Shown here: positions 26,281-34,990 of the stretch, piece by piece
How positions within the stretch are numbered: position 1 is the stretch's first letter
How the letters are laid out: every line of letters begins with the position of its first letter
NCBI RefSeq assembly: GCF_045124755.1
Contig: NZ_JBGVMK010000207.1
From: Succinimonas sp045124755
Lineage (GTDB): Bacteria > Pseudomonadota > Gammaproteobacteria > Enterobacterales > Succinivibrionaceae
DNA: 64,000 bases
Direction: 5' to 3' (one strand)
The notes under the pieces: generated by a model
Database searches by the model: none
Told to the model about the DNA's origin: nothing
The model's input: the letters and a program-made list of their open reading frames with translations, nothing else
Translations under genes and position numbers: made by a program

Positions 26281-26857
26281 ACTGCTGAATAATTCCGGTA
26301 AAGCCCATAAAGGCCATGGAGAGAAGACCTGCGGTGATAAGAGCGATAGCGCTGCCGCGGAAGGGGGCCGGGGTGTTGGCGTTATTTATCCTTTCCCGCA
26401 TGGCCGCAAAGAGCACTAATACCAGAGTAAAGCCGGCTCCGGCTCCCAGACTGTAGACCAGCACCTCCAGAAGGCCGTGTCCCAGATTTACATTAAGGAT
26501 CGCCAGGCCCAGCACAATGCAGTTGGTGGTGATAAGAGGAAGGTAGATCCCCAGAAGACGGAAGAGCTCCGGACTGATGTGCTTCACCATAAGCTCGGTA
26601 AACTGCACCACGGCGGCAATCATAACGATATCCGTGATAAGGCGGAGCTCTGTTATGTCCAGAGGCACCAGCACCAGCTTTTCTATAGCGTAGCAGGCCA
26701 GAGATGTCAGCACCAGCACAAAGGTAGTGGCTATTCCCATGCCGGTGGCTGAAGACAGCTGCTTGGACACGCCGATAAAAGGGCAGATACCCAGAAAGCG
26801 TACCAGCACAAAGTTATTCACAATGGCGGCGCTCAGGAACAGAAGAACGTAGGACAT
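26279..26857 (-). CDS. rsxA: Electron transport complex subunit RsxA (RnfA)
   Basis: Integral membrane subunit of the Rnf/Rsx complex, which couples ferredoxin and NAD oxidoreduction to ion translocation or, in E. coli, keeps SoxR reduced. Six transmembrane helices fill 192 residues. Motifs VNNFVLVRFLGICPF and LPLITTNC carry the two conserved membrane cysteines that bind an iron-sulfur cluster in this family. The sequence follows E. coli RsxA more closely than NqrE (for example FAAMRERINNANTPAPFRG). The other rsx genes are absent from both sides, so this copy stands alone, which is unusual for a subunit normally encoded first in rsxABCDGE. Confidence 0.93.
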   Translation of the reverse strand: MSYVLLFLSAAIVNNFVLVRFLGICPFIGVSKQLSSATGMGIATTFVLVLTSLACYAIEKLVLVPLDITELRLITDIVMIAAVVQFTELMVKHISPELFRLLGIYLPLITTNCIVLGLAILNVNLGHGLLEVLVYSLGAGAGFTLVLVLFAAMRERINNANTPAPFRGSAIALITAGLLSMAFMGFTGIIQQ

Positions 26858-27079
26858 GAAGGTTCCCTCAAGTTTTGAACGGCGTCATTATATCCCAGAT
26901 GCCCGGAAAATCCCAAGGGGCAGGAAATACGCTCCGTGCCGTCATTTCGAGAATTGTTTGAATGCTATGCGAGGCTCTTTTGCGTCTTGATTATTGTCGC
27001 TGCTCTGTGCGGCCATTGTTGCAAACCGCAACAAGATAGTCTGACTGAATTATGTCAATGCGGTAGCTGTGAAATTAAC

Positions 27080-27102
27080 AGCGAGGTGAGAAACACCTCG
27101 CT
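27080..27102 (-). terminator. Hairpin after the AAA_9 gene, probable terminator
   Basis: Perfect 9-bp stem AGCGAGGTG/CACCTCGCT with a 5-nt loop, 33 bases past the stop codon at 27135. On the minus strand the tail is only moderately T-rich (GTTAATTT). Confidence 0.55.
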
Positions 27103-27134
27103 TACAGAGTGATGCCTTCAGTGGGGAATGTGGG

Positions 27135-28913
27135 TTATTTCAGCGTCCGCACCGCCACCGAACAGCGTTTTTTGAAGAAGCAGATGCCGTAAGCGTAAAC
27201 TCCTTCGATATCTTGTCTCTCTAAATAGGGATCTGCATATTTTTTGTCGAGAACCTGATCTATGGCCGATCTGGCTATAAGCGCTTTATCGCGGTTTTCA
27301 TCATCTGTCTGCTTCAGCTCCAAAATGACAATGATTTGTTCACTGCCGGAAGATTGGATTATTAAGTCTATATACCCCTCCCCGGATTCAAAATTTGATT
27401 TCTGTTCTTTAATCAGGGAGACTCCGTTAACCAATAGACCGTTTATAAAACCGTGGTAGTAGTTTTCCTTTGGAGCGTTAGTGGCAAAGTCTCTTACGGA
27501 AACATATTTGGCCAGAAGACTGCTGAGATGCTCCTGCGTTTCCGCGGCATTGCCGGAAAACAGACTCTTGATAAAATCCGCGGCGTGGTTTTTCATAACC
27601 GGATTCTTGCTGAAAAATCTGTGAATACGGGATCTGAAGCATGACCTGATTTCCTGATTAGGAATATACAGCTGGTACAGAAATGCATCGTCTTTCCGCT
27701 CGATAGCATGCGGATCGAATGTCAGATATCCGGTGTAAAGGAGGAGCGTCCAGAAATCATTGATATCATGTGCGCTGAGATCTCCGTAGCACAGAGCTTT
27801 GCGAACTTCGGCGGTAACTCTTTTTCCGTCCAGAAGATCCTGCATCTTATCAACGTCCTCAGGCTGAATATAACCCATAAACTCTTCAATGACGTCATTG
27901 CCGCTGGTGTTGATCCAGTAATTGTCCGGGGTAATTGCTTCATCCGGCTCCCCGGCCGGTTCGTAACCGTCATCGCAGAAGGACATCACATCCCACGGAC
28001 AGTACATATGCTGCGTTCCGAAGTTGTATCCGTCATAGTTCTTCTTAACTTCATCCCGGTATTTATCAAGGCCGTAATAGGACAGTGCGGCATTGGTTTC
28101 TTCTTCCGTAAAGCCGATTCCCCGTGAAACAGCTTTTTTGCCAGTATCAAGAACGCTGCAGTTTTTAAAATTATTCAAACCCGTAAAGATGCTTTCCTTA
28201 GCCGCTCGCAGGCATCCGGTAACCACGGCTCTTTTCATATTGGTGTTGCCCTTTAACCCGGCGGACAGAAAAGGGGCGACTACATTAACCATATCGCGGT
28301 AATAACCATAATGGGCAGCCTTGGCTATCGGAACATCGTATTCATCTATGAGCAGTACAGGTTTAATTTTATGATGCTTGTAAAGCAGATCTGTAAGAGT
28401 GCGCAGAGAACGGGTCAGAGATGATTTGTCAGATCTGTCTTTCAAATGACTGGCGTTCAGTAAATTATTGAAGAGGTTCCGATCTTTATCATCAAGTTCG
28501 GTGCTTGTCTCCAGATATGAAAATTCATGCGCCAGCGTGAAAACTACCTCTGCAAGTTCATTGTAGGCATCGTTGAAATTGTCAAAGGCAACGGATTTAA
28601 GCGTCAGAAATATCACCGGGAATTTGCCCATAAAGTCACGGCAGAACTCCCTGTCTGAAAATATCTCTGTTTCCCGGAACCAATTATCCTGACGCGATAC
28701 ATCCTCCGGATTATCGGGGTTGAGAGCCAGAAAGTCATAGAAGGTGGACATGGTGATGGTTTTGCCGAATCTTCTCGGTCTGGTTATAAGCAGCACCTTT
28801 GAGGTGATGTCTTTAAAGACTGTTCTGATAAACGAAGTTTTATCCGCATAGTAACTGTTGCTCTCAATAAGCTCATGAAACGTCTCGACCCCGATGTTAA
28901 CAGGCTTAACCAT
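27135..28913 (-). CDS. AAA_9/PD-(D/E)XK_9 family ATPase-nuclease
   Basis: Two-domain protein common in Bacteroidetes and gut proteobacteria. The N-terminal AAA-ATPase-like domain has the variant Walker A RPRRFGKT (45-52) and Walker B PVLLIDEYD near residue 186. The C-terminal PD-(D/E)XK nuclease-like domain shows GYIDLIIQ...VILELK near 519-541. No biochemical role is settled; mobile or defence functions are proposed for such genes. It has 592 residues, is complete, and is lower in GC than the housekeeping genes. It is the second gene type of this kind in the window after the AAA_14/DUF4143 gene at 16247. A hairpin follows it, and a small orphan frame lies upstream. Confidence 0.9.
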   Translation of the reverse strand: MVKPVNIGVETFHELIESNSYYADKTSFIRTVFKDITSKVLLITRPRRFGKTITMSTFYDFLALNPDNPEDVSRQDNWFRETEIFSDREFCRDFMGKFPVIFLTLKSVAFDNFNDAYNELAEVVFTLAHEFSYLETSTELDDKDRNLFNNLLNASHLKDRSDKSSLTRSLRTLTDLLYKHHKIKPVLLIDEYDVPIAKAAHYGYYRDMVNVVAPFLSAGLKGNTNMKRAVVTGCLRAAKESIFTGLNNFKNCSVLDTGKKAVSRGIGFTEEETNAALSYYGLDKYRDEVKKNYDGYNFGTQHMYCPWDVMSFCDDGYEPAGEPDEAITPDNYWINTSGNDVIEEFMGYIQPEDVDKMQDLLDGKRVTAEVRKALCYGDLSAHDINDFWTLLLYTGYLTFDPHAIERKDDAFLYQLYIPNQEIRSCFRSRIHRFFSKNPVMKNHAADFIKSLFSGNAAETQEHLSSLLAKYVSVRDFATNAPKENYYHGFINGLLVNGVSLIKEQKSNFESGEGYIDLIIQSSGSEQIIVILELKQTDDENRDKALIARSAIDQVLDKKYADPYLERQDIEGVYAYGICFFKKRCSVAVRTLK

Positions 28914-28976
28914 AATGTTTGTCCTTATTCATGTGATTATTGGAATTCAGCATTGAAAACAGGTTTATGATGAAAT

Positions 28977-29201
28977 TCACAATAATGCTGTTTTCCCGGA
29001 ATAAAGCATCTCCGGTATTCCACGAAGCGGGCCACGAAACTTATCCGCTTCCGGAGAAACTTCCGGAGATCGAGGCCCTGATGTGATAGCCTCCTTCAAG
29101 TAAAGCATAATATCAGATCTGAGGTCGATCAGTAATGAGTTCAGCACTTTAAATCTGATACGAAAACGTATTTGTCCGTTTTTTTTATCTCCAATTCCCA
29201 T
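28977..29201 (-). CDS. Small hypothetical basic protein, 74 aa
   Basis: Not recognised. It is listed because its ATG at 29201 has a well-spaced GAGGTG Shine-Dalgarno and the first 45 residues (KKNGQIRFRIRFKVLNS...) look like an ordered basic helix/strand peptide. It lies 63 bases upstream of the AAA_9 gene on the same strand. The C-terminal third is low-complexity and may be read-through into non-coding DNA. It could be a gene remnant. Confidence 0.35.
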   Translation of the reverse strand: MGIGDKKNGQIRFRIRFKVLNSLLIDLRSDIMLYLKEAITSGPRSPEVSPEADKFRGPLRGIPEMLYSGKTALL

Positions 29202-29445
29202 CGCTTCACCTCATTCCAGGATTCCCTCAGCTATTCATGTGCATTGCAGCTGATTCCCTGACCAAAAAGTCTTACAGATTGCCCATATCCTTGTGAGACA
29301 TTTGCCATATCTTCAGGGGACTTTTTCGGAAAATACCGCCTCGCCGGGTAAGCCGGAAATCCCGGAAAGCCTTTAAAACAGGCGTTTACGCCCGAATTCA
29401 CCGCTTTCTTATGTAAGCCGGAATCCGGAAGCGCGTTTTTCACGG

Positions 29446-29473
29446 TTGTTTATAAAACGGAATCGTCTAAAAT
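29446..29473 (+). promoter_or_regulatory. Promoter of sRNA copy 1
   Basis: TTGTTT (29446-29451) and TAAAAT (29468-29473) with a 16-bp spacer. The predicted start is near 29480. The same arrangement is repeated in copy 2. Confidence 0.65.
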
Positions 29474-29479
29474 GAAAAT

Positions 29480-29607
29480 ATCGGCGGATGGAACAGGGAC
29501 GTTCCGAAGCGGTTTTCATGGATGAAATAAGCGCCGCCGATAAAGAACCGGAACAGGGACGTTCCGGAGAGCTGTGGGGGTTCATGATGAGCCCCCTTCC
29601 TTTTTTT
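29480..29607 (+). ncRNA. Candidate CsrA-sequestering sRNA, copy 1
   Basis: Predicted RNA of about 127 nt. TATCGGCGG (29479-29487) pairs with CCGCCGATA (29534-29542) and encloses two hairpins: GGAAC-AGGGAC-GTTCC (29490-29505) and TTTCA-TGGA-TGAAA (29514-29527). A third hairpin, CCGGAAC-AGGGAC-GTTCCGG, is at 29548-29567. The RNA ends in a terminator hairpin (29576-29596) plus TTCCTTTTTTT. Every non-terminator loop shows GGA, and ACAGGGACGT differs at one position from the CsrA SELEX core ACARGGAUGU. This is the design of CsrB, CsrC and RsmX/Y/Z RNAs. Sequence identity to a known family is not claimed. Confidence 0.7.
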
Positions 29608-30164
29608 CGAACCGGCATTATTGAACCAGCCAGTTTTCTCCTTCTTTGCTTACCCTTTCTCTCCTTTCTCACTTCACCTCTTTGCCTCTTCCCTATTCTC
29701 AGATCCGCCTCATATTCAGATCCACCTCATGTAAGTTATCATTTCTTCCCGGGGATGTTTGTATCTGCATCCGGCATAGACGATCTCTTTGACAAGCTCC
29801 TCCGCTAAGCTAAAAACCTTGTGACATGCGTGTTTGCCGGGGTTCCTTCTTCACATGATTTTCTGATTCCCAAAAACTGAAAGCAGAAATTCTGAAAAAT
29901 ACAGCTCGAAAAATACCAGCCGCGTAACGATATTAACGATGGCATTTTCCGGGATATTTTCCGGCAGGGCTGAAGCATAACCAAAAACTCTCACAGATTG
30001 CCCCGATTCTTGTGAGACATTTGTCATATCTCAATGGGACTTTTTCGGAAAATACCGCACCGCCGGGTAAGCCAAAAATCCCGGGAAGCCTTTAAAACAG
30101 GCGTTTACGCCGGGATTCACCGTTTTCTCATGTAAGCCGGAATCCGGAAGCGCATTTTCCCCGG

Positions 30165-30192
30165 TTGTTTATAAAACGGAATCGTCTAGAAT
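30165..30192 (+). promoter_or_regulatory. Promoter of sRNA copy 2
   Basis: TTGTTT (30165-30170), a 16-bp spacer and TAGAAT (30187-30192). The predicted start is near 30199. Confidence 0.65.
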
Positions 30193-30198
30193 GAAAAT

Positions 30199-30325
30199 AT
30201 CGGCGGATGGAACAGGGACGTTCCGAAGCGGTTTTCAAGGATGAAATAAGCGCCGCCGATAAAGAACCGGAACAGGGACGTTCCGGAGAGCTGTGGGGGT
30301 TCATGATGAGTCCCCTTCCTTTTTT
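30199..30325 (+). ncRNA. Candidate CsrA-sequestering sRNA, copy 2
   Basis: Second copy with the same fold: outer stem 30198-30206 with 30253-30261, hairpin 1 at 30209-30224, hairpin 2 at 30233-30246, hairpin 3 at 30267-30286, terminator 30295-30325. Differences from copy 1 keep the structure. The hairpin 2 loop changes from TGGA to AGGA, which makes CAAGGATG a full match to the CsrA core CARGGAUG. One terminator C becomes T, still pairing as G-U. Such structure-preserving changes, next to a frame-shifting change in the only overlapping open frame, argue for an RNA gene. Expected to titrate CsrA/RsmA. Confidence 0.7.
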
Positions 30326-30698
30326 CGAACCGGCATTATTGAACCAGCCAGTTTTCTCCTTCTTTGCTTTCCCATTCTTCTTCCTTTCTCACCTCTTTGC
30401 CTCTTCCTTATTCTCAGATCCTCCTTATGCTCAGATCCACTTCCTGTAAGTTATCATTTCTTCCCGGGGATATTTGTATCTGCATCCGGAAAAGACGATC
30501 TCTTTGACAAGCTCCTCCGCCAATCAGAAAACCTTGTGACATGCGTGTTTGCCGGGTTCCTTCGGCGCATGCATTTCTGACTCTCAAAAACTCACCGCAA
30601 AAATTCTGAAAAATATCTGCCGGAACGATATTAACGACGGTATTTTTTGGGATAGTTTCCGGCCGGGCTGATACGACATACCAGCCCCGCAAAACAAA

Positions 30699-30721
30699 AA
30701 AGGCCGGAACAGCCGGCCTTT
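30699..30721 (-). terminator. Intrinsic terminator of the beta-helix lipoprotein gene
   Basis: Read on the minus strand, AAAGGCCGG and CCGGCCTTT form a 9-bp stem with a CTGTT loop, and the T run continues. It lies about 30 bases past the stop at 30752. Confidence 0.92.
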
Positions 30722-30751
30722 CTCTTAAGCTTAAGAGCCTTTCCTGAGCCC

Positions 30752-33700
30752 TTAGTTCGTACCCTCCAGAGCCACGCCGTTCACATAAAGGGTGTAGCCG
30801 TTGCCGTAGACCTGAGAGGCATTGCCGGTGAAGGACGTAACGTAGCTGTCTCCGGTAAGCTCCCAGACACTGGAGGAATCCGCCAGGGTAACGGCCACAG
30901 TTCCGACAGAGGAGGATACCGTGGTTCCCGCCGCATTCACGATGCTGCCGTCAATGGCGCCCGCAAAGGTGGAGCTCTCCAGCTGCAGCGTCAGGGAGGA
31001 ATTGCTGCCAACTTTGATATTGCCGCTGAGATACTGATCGGAAGCATACAGGGCCGCGGAGTTGCTGCCGCCGCTCCAGCCGTCATCGGAAACGGAGAGG
31101 AGAATGTTTTCCGGATCGGAGTTGGTGATCTCCACGCCGTTCAGCGTGATTTTGGCATTGGTGTTTGTCACATGAAACACATGACCGCTCTTGCTCTCAA
31201 TGATGCCGCCGGTCATGGTGAATTCAGACTGGCCGCTATTGGCATCGCCGGACATGGACTGGTACATCATGACGGTGTCCAGGAACTGGGCATTCCCGTT
31301 TCTCTTGGTATTGCTGGCAGTAAGCGTGGTGTTTACCAGCTCCACGGAGTTTTCTCCCTCGATGCAAATGCCTTCGGAGAGGTTGGATACCAGAGTTGCC
31401 TCTTCGACATGCACCTTGGCCGTGGAGTAAACTGCCGGAGATCCCAGACCGTTGGAGGTATAGGTGCCGCCGGAGACATGCACCTCCCCGCCGCCGCGAT
31501 CAGTGCGGATGGGAGCGGAGGAATTGCCGCTGGTGGTAACCGTGAGATTCTCGGCCTTGGTAATGCCGCCGCCGGTGGTCATAATGCCGCCGGAACCGCT
31601 GCCCGTGGTGGTGATTACCGTATCGGAAATGATCACCGTGGTGCCGTCGCCGGCCGCGCCGTTCTGTCCGCCGTTACCGCCATAGCTGAATACCGCATTG
31701 GCTCCGGTGGCCTGAGTGCTGATGGTGCCGCCGGTGATGGTGGCAATAGCGCTGTCCTTTACTAATACCGCAGCGTTAAGCCCGTAGAAGTTGCAGTCAT
31801 CGCCGCCGTCCGAGTCACCGGTTTTGGTAACCGCGGGATTAACGATGTCAGCCGAAATCGCGCCGGAGATGATGAGAGCGCTGACATCTGCGGCGGAGCT
31901 GGCATAGGTCTGTCCGCTCTGGGTTTCCGCAGCGGTAATCATGGTCGCGGCTTCATAGGTAATATCCCCTGAACTGCCGCCTCCCGGAGCCGTGCCGCCG
32001 CCATTGTCACTCGGAGGCTCGCCCCCGGGCCCGGCGCCGCCGTCATTGCCGCTGGGAGGTTCACCCCCGGGGCCGGTGCCGCCGTTATTGCCTCCCGGAG
32101 GCTCACCACCGGGCCCTGTGCCGCCGTTCCCTCCCGGAAACATGCCCCCGGGCCCCATGCCGCCGCCGGAAAGAGCGGTATAAACATGTGTGTTGCTGTC
32201 AGTGGTTATGGTTCCGGTTACCGATCCGCCGCTGAAGGCCGGCATTTCCGTATAAAGTCCGCGGAAGCTCTCGCCGGAGGTCAGGGTAACGCCGGAATGA
32301 ATGCTGTAGGTGTCTGTTTCATTCAGTCCCGGAGCCGAAATGGTGGCCAGACTGAAGGACGAATCCGGCAGAGTCAGCGCAAATACCGGCGTTCCCGCAG
32401 AATTGGTAACGGCTATGGAGGTATTCCGGGAGCCCAAATAGGCGGAACCGATAACAAAGGTGTTCTGGGTGGTGGTGGCTGAGCCGGAGCTGGCATACTC
32501 ATGGCTGGAACCGCTGATGCCGGCAAGAATGCCGCCGGTTATAGTCAGCTTGCCGTCGCAGTCAAAGCCGTCCTCGCTTCCCAGAGTCGAAACCGAAAGC
32601 ACCGTGCCTCCGGAAATGTTTATATCCCCGTTGGAGTCAATGGCATCAGCGCCGGAGGAGTTCAGGAAGACCTGACCGCCGGAGATGCTGATAAAGCCGT
32701 CTCCGTCTCTGCTGGCATTAAGGGCGTCATCGGTGGTATTGATAACGAAGCTGCCGCCGGAAATATCAACGCCGTACTTGCCTTCAATGCCCTCCGGGGA
32801 GCAGGACTTCTTTTCATAAGTCTCAACGCCGTCTTCATCATAGTAGGTGATGTAATTGCTGGTATCGGAGTCGATTACCTGACCGGTGGTGGTGATGGCG
32901 AAATTGCCGCCGGTAATGGTAATGAGCGGCAGCGGGTCATCTGCGGTATCCGCGGTCTCCGCATCCTCCTCAATGTCCCACTTGGCGCTGATGGCCTTCC
33001 CCACGGTATTGATGGTTACCTGACCGCCGGTAAAGGTCATGCCGCCCAGCCCGGCTCCGTCCGCGCTTTCATCGCCGGACACGATAATGCCGCGGCTCTG
33101 CTTGTTGGTGTGCGTGCCAGCGCCCTCCACATAAACCGTGCCGCCGTGCATGTCAAAGCCGTTCTTGCTCTGAAGACCGTTCCGGCCCTCGTTGTAAACG
33201 CCAATGGCGCCGCCGTACACGTAAATACGGTTTTTGGCATAGATGCCGTGCTTGTAACCGGTGCTCACGGTGAGCCGGCCGTCTCCGCTGAAGCGCAGGG
33301 TGCCCTTGGTCGTCAGGGTGCCGTTGTCGCTGGAGCCCAGAGCCCACTTGGCGGTTTTAACCAGATCCTCGTCGCTGGTATCCACGGAGGCGGCATTGTC
33401 ATCATAGAATTCCACGCCGTTTGCGGAGCTGTATCCGGTGCCGAAGACCCGGCCGTCGGTAAGGTAGTTATCCCCCTTAAGGATAATATAGGCAGTGGCG
33501 GTCTTGGGGCTCACCACAATGGCCGGATAGGTGCCGCTGGAAATATCGACGCCGTTAAGAGTAAGGCCGATTACGGCATTCTTCTTCCCGGCAAATTCGA
33601 TAGTGGCATTCTCCGCTTTTCCGGAAAGGACAATCTGGGGAATTACCTCATCAAGACCGGGAATCTCCAGGCCGGAAAGATCCACGGTAACATAGCTGTG

Positions 33701-34990
33701 ACCATTGTCATCCAGCGAGCCGTTAACGGTAGCGCCGAAGAAGGAATCTCCGTCATTAAGCCTCTGGTAATTAACGCCATCCAGTGAAACAGAAGCATCC
33801 GTAATGTTTACATAAATTACGGCATTAAACTGCGGAGCTTCCGGATCGGCCAGGTTTTCACCATACTCTCCGGTGTAGCTGCTGAAAAGATCGTGTTTGG
33901 TAACAGCCGTGCCATCGGAAGGTTCTTCGGTTTCATCCTCGCCCTGGTGATTGTCCGGCCCGGAGGGATCGTCATTGCCGCCGGGGCCGGGAGGGACGAC
34001 AGGATCATCAGTGCTGCTGCCGGGATTGTCAGGGTTATCAGTATTGCCCCCTGGGTTATCAGGGTCATCAGTGCTGCCGTCCGGGTTGTCAGGGTCATCG
34101 GTATTGCCGCCCGGGTTGTCAGGGTTATCAGTATTTTCGCCGGGGTTGGCAGGATTATCGGATGATGCGTTGTTCAAAGCTGTAATGACATCATTTCCGG
34201 TAATGCTTTCCTGACTTGCCAGACCGTCATAGACAGAATCAATCAGAGACTTGTATTTGGCAACCTCGGCAGTTACGCTGTCGGCGCCTGTACTGGCGCT
34301 TTCCAGTCTGGTCTCAAGAGCTGCCGCGCTTTCCGGAAGAACGTTATTTCGCGCCAGAAGCTCTCCGGCCACCAAAGCCCGGAGTCCGTCAGCATTGGTG
34401 ATGTCGCTGTTGTAATCAATATCGGTAACGGCTCTGGAAACCCCGGCGGCGGCAGTCACGCTTTCCAGTGATGCCGTGTACACATCAGATGTCAGGGATG
34501 CATGGTCTTCGGCCGCAACGGTCAGATCTGCCAGAGTGCTGAAGGGGGTAATGGTATAGAAGGCATCGGGGTTGTTCCGGTCAAAAAACACCTCCCGGGA
34601 AAACACCGTATTCTGAGTCAGACTGGCGCTGGCGCCGTAGATATGATCCGCAGCCTGAGAACTGGTAGCCTCGCATATAACCCGGATATGGTCGACGGGA
34701 TTCCCGGAGGAATCCTTAAGATCGCTTTCCGGAATTTCCAGCACGGCCTTGCCGGAAGCATCGGTGGTTTTCCAGGCCTCAGCGGCATCCCGGGAGCCGT
34801 TCCGGTTTACATCTCCGAAGCAGACTGCTCCTTCGACATAGCCGTCAATAACCTGAAGTCCCAGACGAAGAGAAGCCGCCGCGTCATCAGCATTGCTGCT
34901 GTTATTTCCGCTGCTGCCACCGCCGCCGCAGGCTGTAAGTCCCATGGAAAGCAGAATCGCCAGGGACATTTTGGAGAAAGCGTATTTCAT
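30752..34990 (-). CDS. Large beta-helix lipoprotein, Cthe_2159-like
   Basis: 1412 residues. A signal peptide ends in the lipobox LTAC with a GGGGSS spacer, so the protein is lipid-anchored and probably surface-exposed. After a ~270-residue N-terminal domain comes a spacer of 10-residue repeats (NPDNPGGNTD type, about 279-335). A long domain follows (about 380-960) with recurring ISGG-x-N/D units such as DISGGSFVINTTDDALNAS. This is the signature of the carbohydrate-binding Cthe_2159 (DUF4353) parallel beta-helix family, which binds polygalacturonate or cellulose in clostridia. A second spacer (GGTGPGGEPPGGN repeats) leads to another beta-helix-like region. The role is probably attachment to plant or host polysaccharide. 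Both spacers are encoded by DNA repeats (about 31990-32160 and 33985-34155) prone to length change. Confidence 0.8.
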   Translation of the reverse strand: MKYAFSKMSLAILLSMGLTACGGGGSSGNNSSNADDAAASLRLGLQVIDGYVEGAVCFGDVNRNGSRDAAEAWKTTDASGKAVLEIPESDLKDSSGNPVDHIRVICEATSSQAADHIYGASASLTQNTVFSREVFFDRNNPDAFYTITPFSTLADLTVAAEDHASLTSDVYTASLESVTAAAGVSRAVTDIDYNSDITNADGLRALVAGELLARNNVLPESAAALETRLESASTGADSVTAEVAKYKSLIDSVYDGLASQESITGNDVITALNNASSDNPANPGENTDNPDNPGGNTDDPDNPDGSTDDPDNPGGNTDNPDNPGSSTDDPVVPPGPGGNDDPSGPDNHQGEDETEEPSDGTAVTKHDLFSSYTGEYGENLADPEAPQFNAVIYVNITDASVSLDGVNYQRLNDGDSFFGATVNGSLDDNGHSYVTVDLSGLEIPGLDEVIPQIVLSGKAENATIEFAGKKNAVIGLTLNGVDISSGTYPAIVVSPKTATAYIILKGDNYLTDGRVFGTGYSSANGVEFYDDNAASVDTSDEDLVKTAKWALGSSDNGTLTTKGTLRFSGDGRLTVSTGYKHGIYAKNRIYVYGGAIGVYNEGRNGLQSKNGFDMHGGTVYVEGAGTHTNKQSRGIIVSGDESADGAGLGGMTFTGGQVTINTVGKAISAKWDIEEDAETADTADDPLPLITITGGNFAITTTGQVIDSDTSNYITYYDEDGVETYEKKSCSPEGIEGKYGVDISGGSFVINTTDDALNASRDGDGFISISGGQVFLNSSGADAIDSNGDINISGGTVLSVSTLGSEDGFDCDGKLTITGGILAGISGSSHEYASSGSATTTQNTFVIGSAYLGSRNTSIAVTNSAGTPVFALTLPDSSFSLATISAPGLNETDTYSIHSGVTLTSGESFRGLYTEMPAFSGGSVTGTITTDSNTHVYTALSGGGMGPGGMFPGGNGGTGPGGEPPGGNNGGTGPGGEPPSGNDGGAGPGGEPPSDNGGGTAPGGGSSGDITYEAATMITAAETQSGQTYASSAADVSALIISGAISADIVNPAVTKTGDSDGGDDCNFYGLNAAVLVKDSAIATITGGTISTQATGANAVFSYGGNGGQNGAAGDGTTVIISDTVITTTGSGSGGIMTTGGGITKAENLTVTTSGNSSAPIRTDRGGGEVHVSGGTYTSNGLGSPAVYSTAKVHVEEATLVSNLSEGICIEGENSVELVNTTLTASNTKRNGNAQFLDTVMMYQSMSGDANSGQSEFTMTGGIIESKSGHVFHVTNTNAKITLNGVEITNSDPENILLSVSDDGWSGGSNSAALYASDQYLSGNIKVGSNSSLTLQLESSTFAGAIDGSIVNAAGTTVSSSVGTVAVTLADSSSVWELTGDSYVTSFTGNASQVYGNGYTLYVNGVALEGTN

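Larger units (their letters stand above)
29261..30690. repeat. Head-to-tail duplication, 719-bp unit
   Basis: Unit 1 runs from 29261 to about 29979 and unit 2 from 29980 to about 30690, nearly identical end to end with scattered changes and small indels. Each unit contains, in order: CTTACA or CTCACA facing TGTGAG across 15 bases, a GGCGTTTACGCC inverted repeat, a TGTAAG half-site, a promoter, a structured RNA with terminator, then a ~70-nt polypyrimidine tract and a conserved non-coding tail. No open frame is conserved throughout: the longest shared one changes frame between copies at a T7/T6 run. The pattern of change fits RNA genes, not protein genes. Confidence 0.92.

Noticed and set aside
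29488..29808. Open frames starting MEQGRSEAVF in both duplicated units (also 30207-30449)
   Set aside because: They overlap the structured RNA, have no Shine-Dalgarno, and change frame between copies at a T-run, so the conserved sequence is better explained as RNA.
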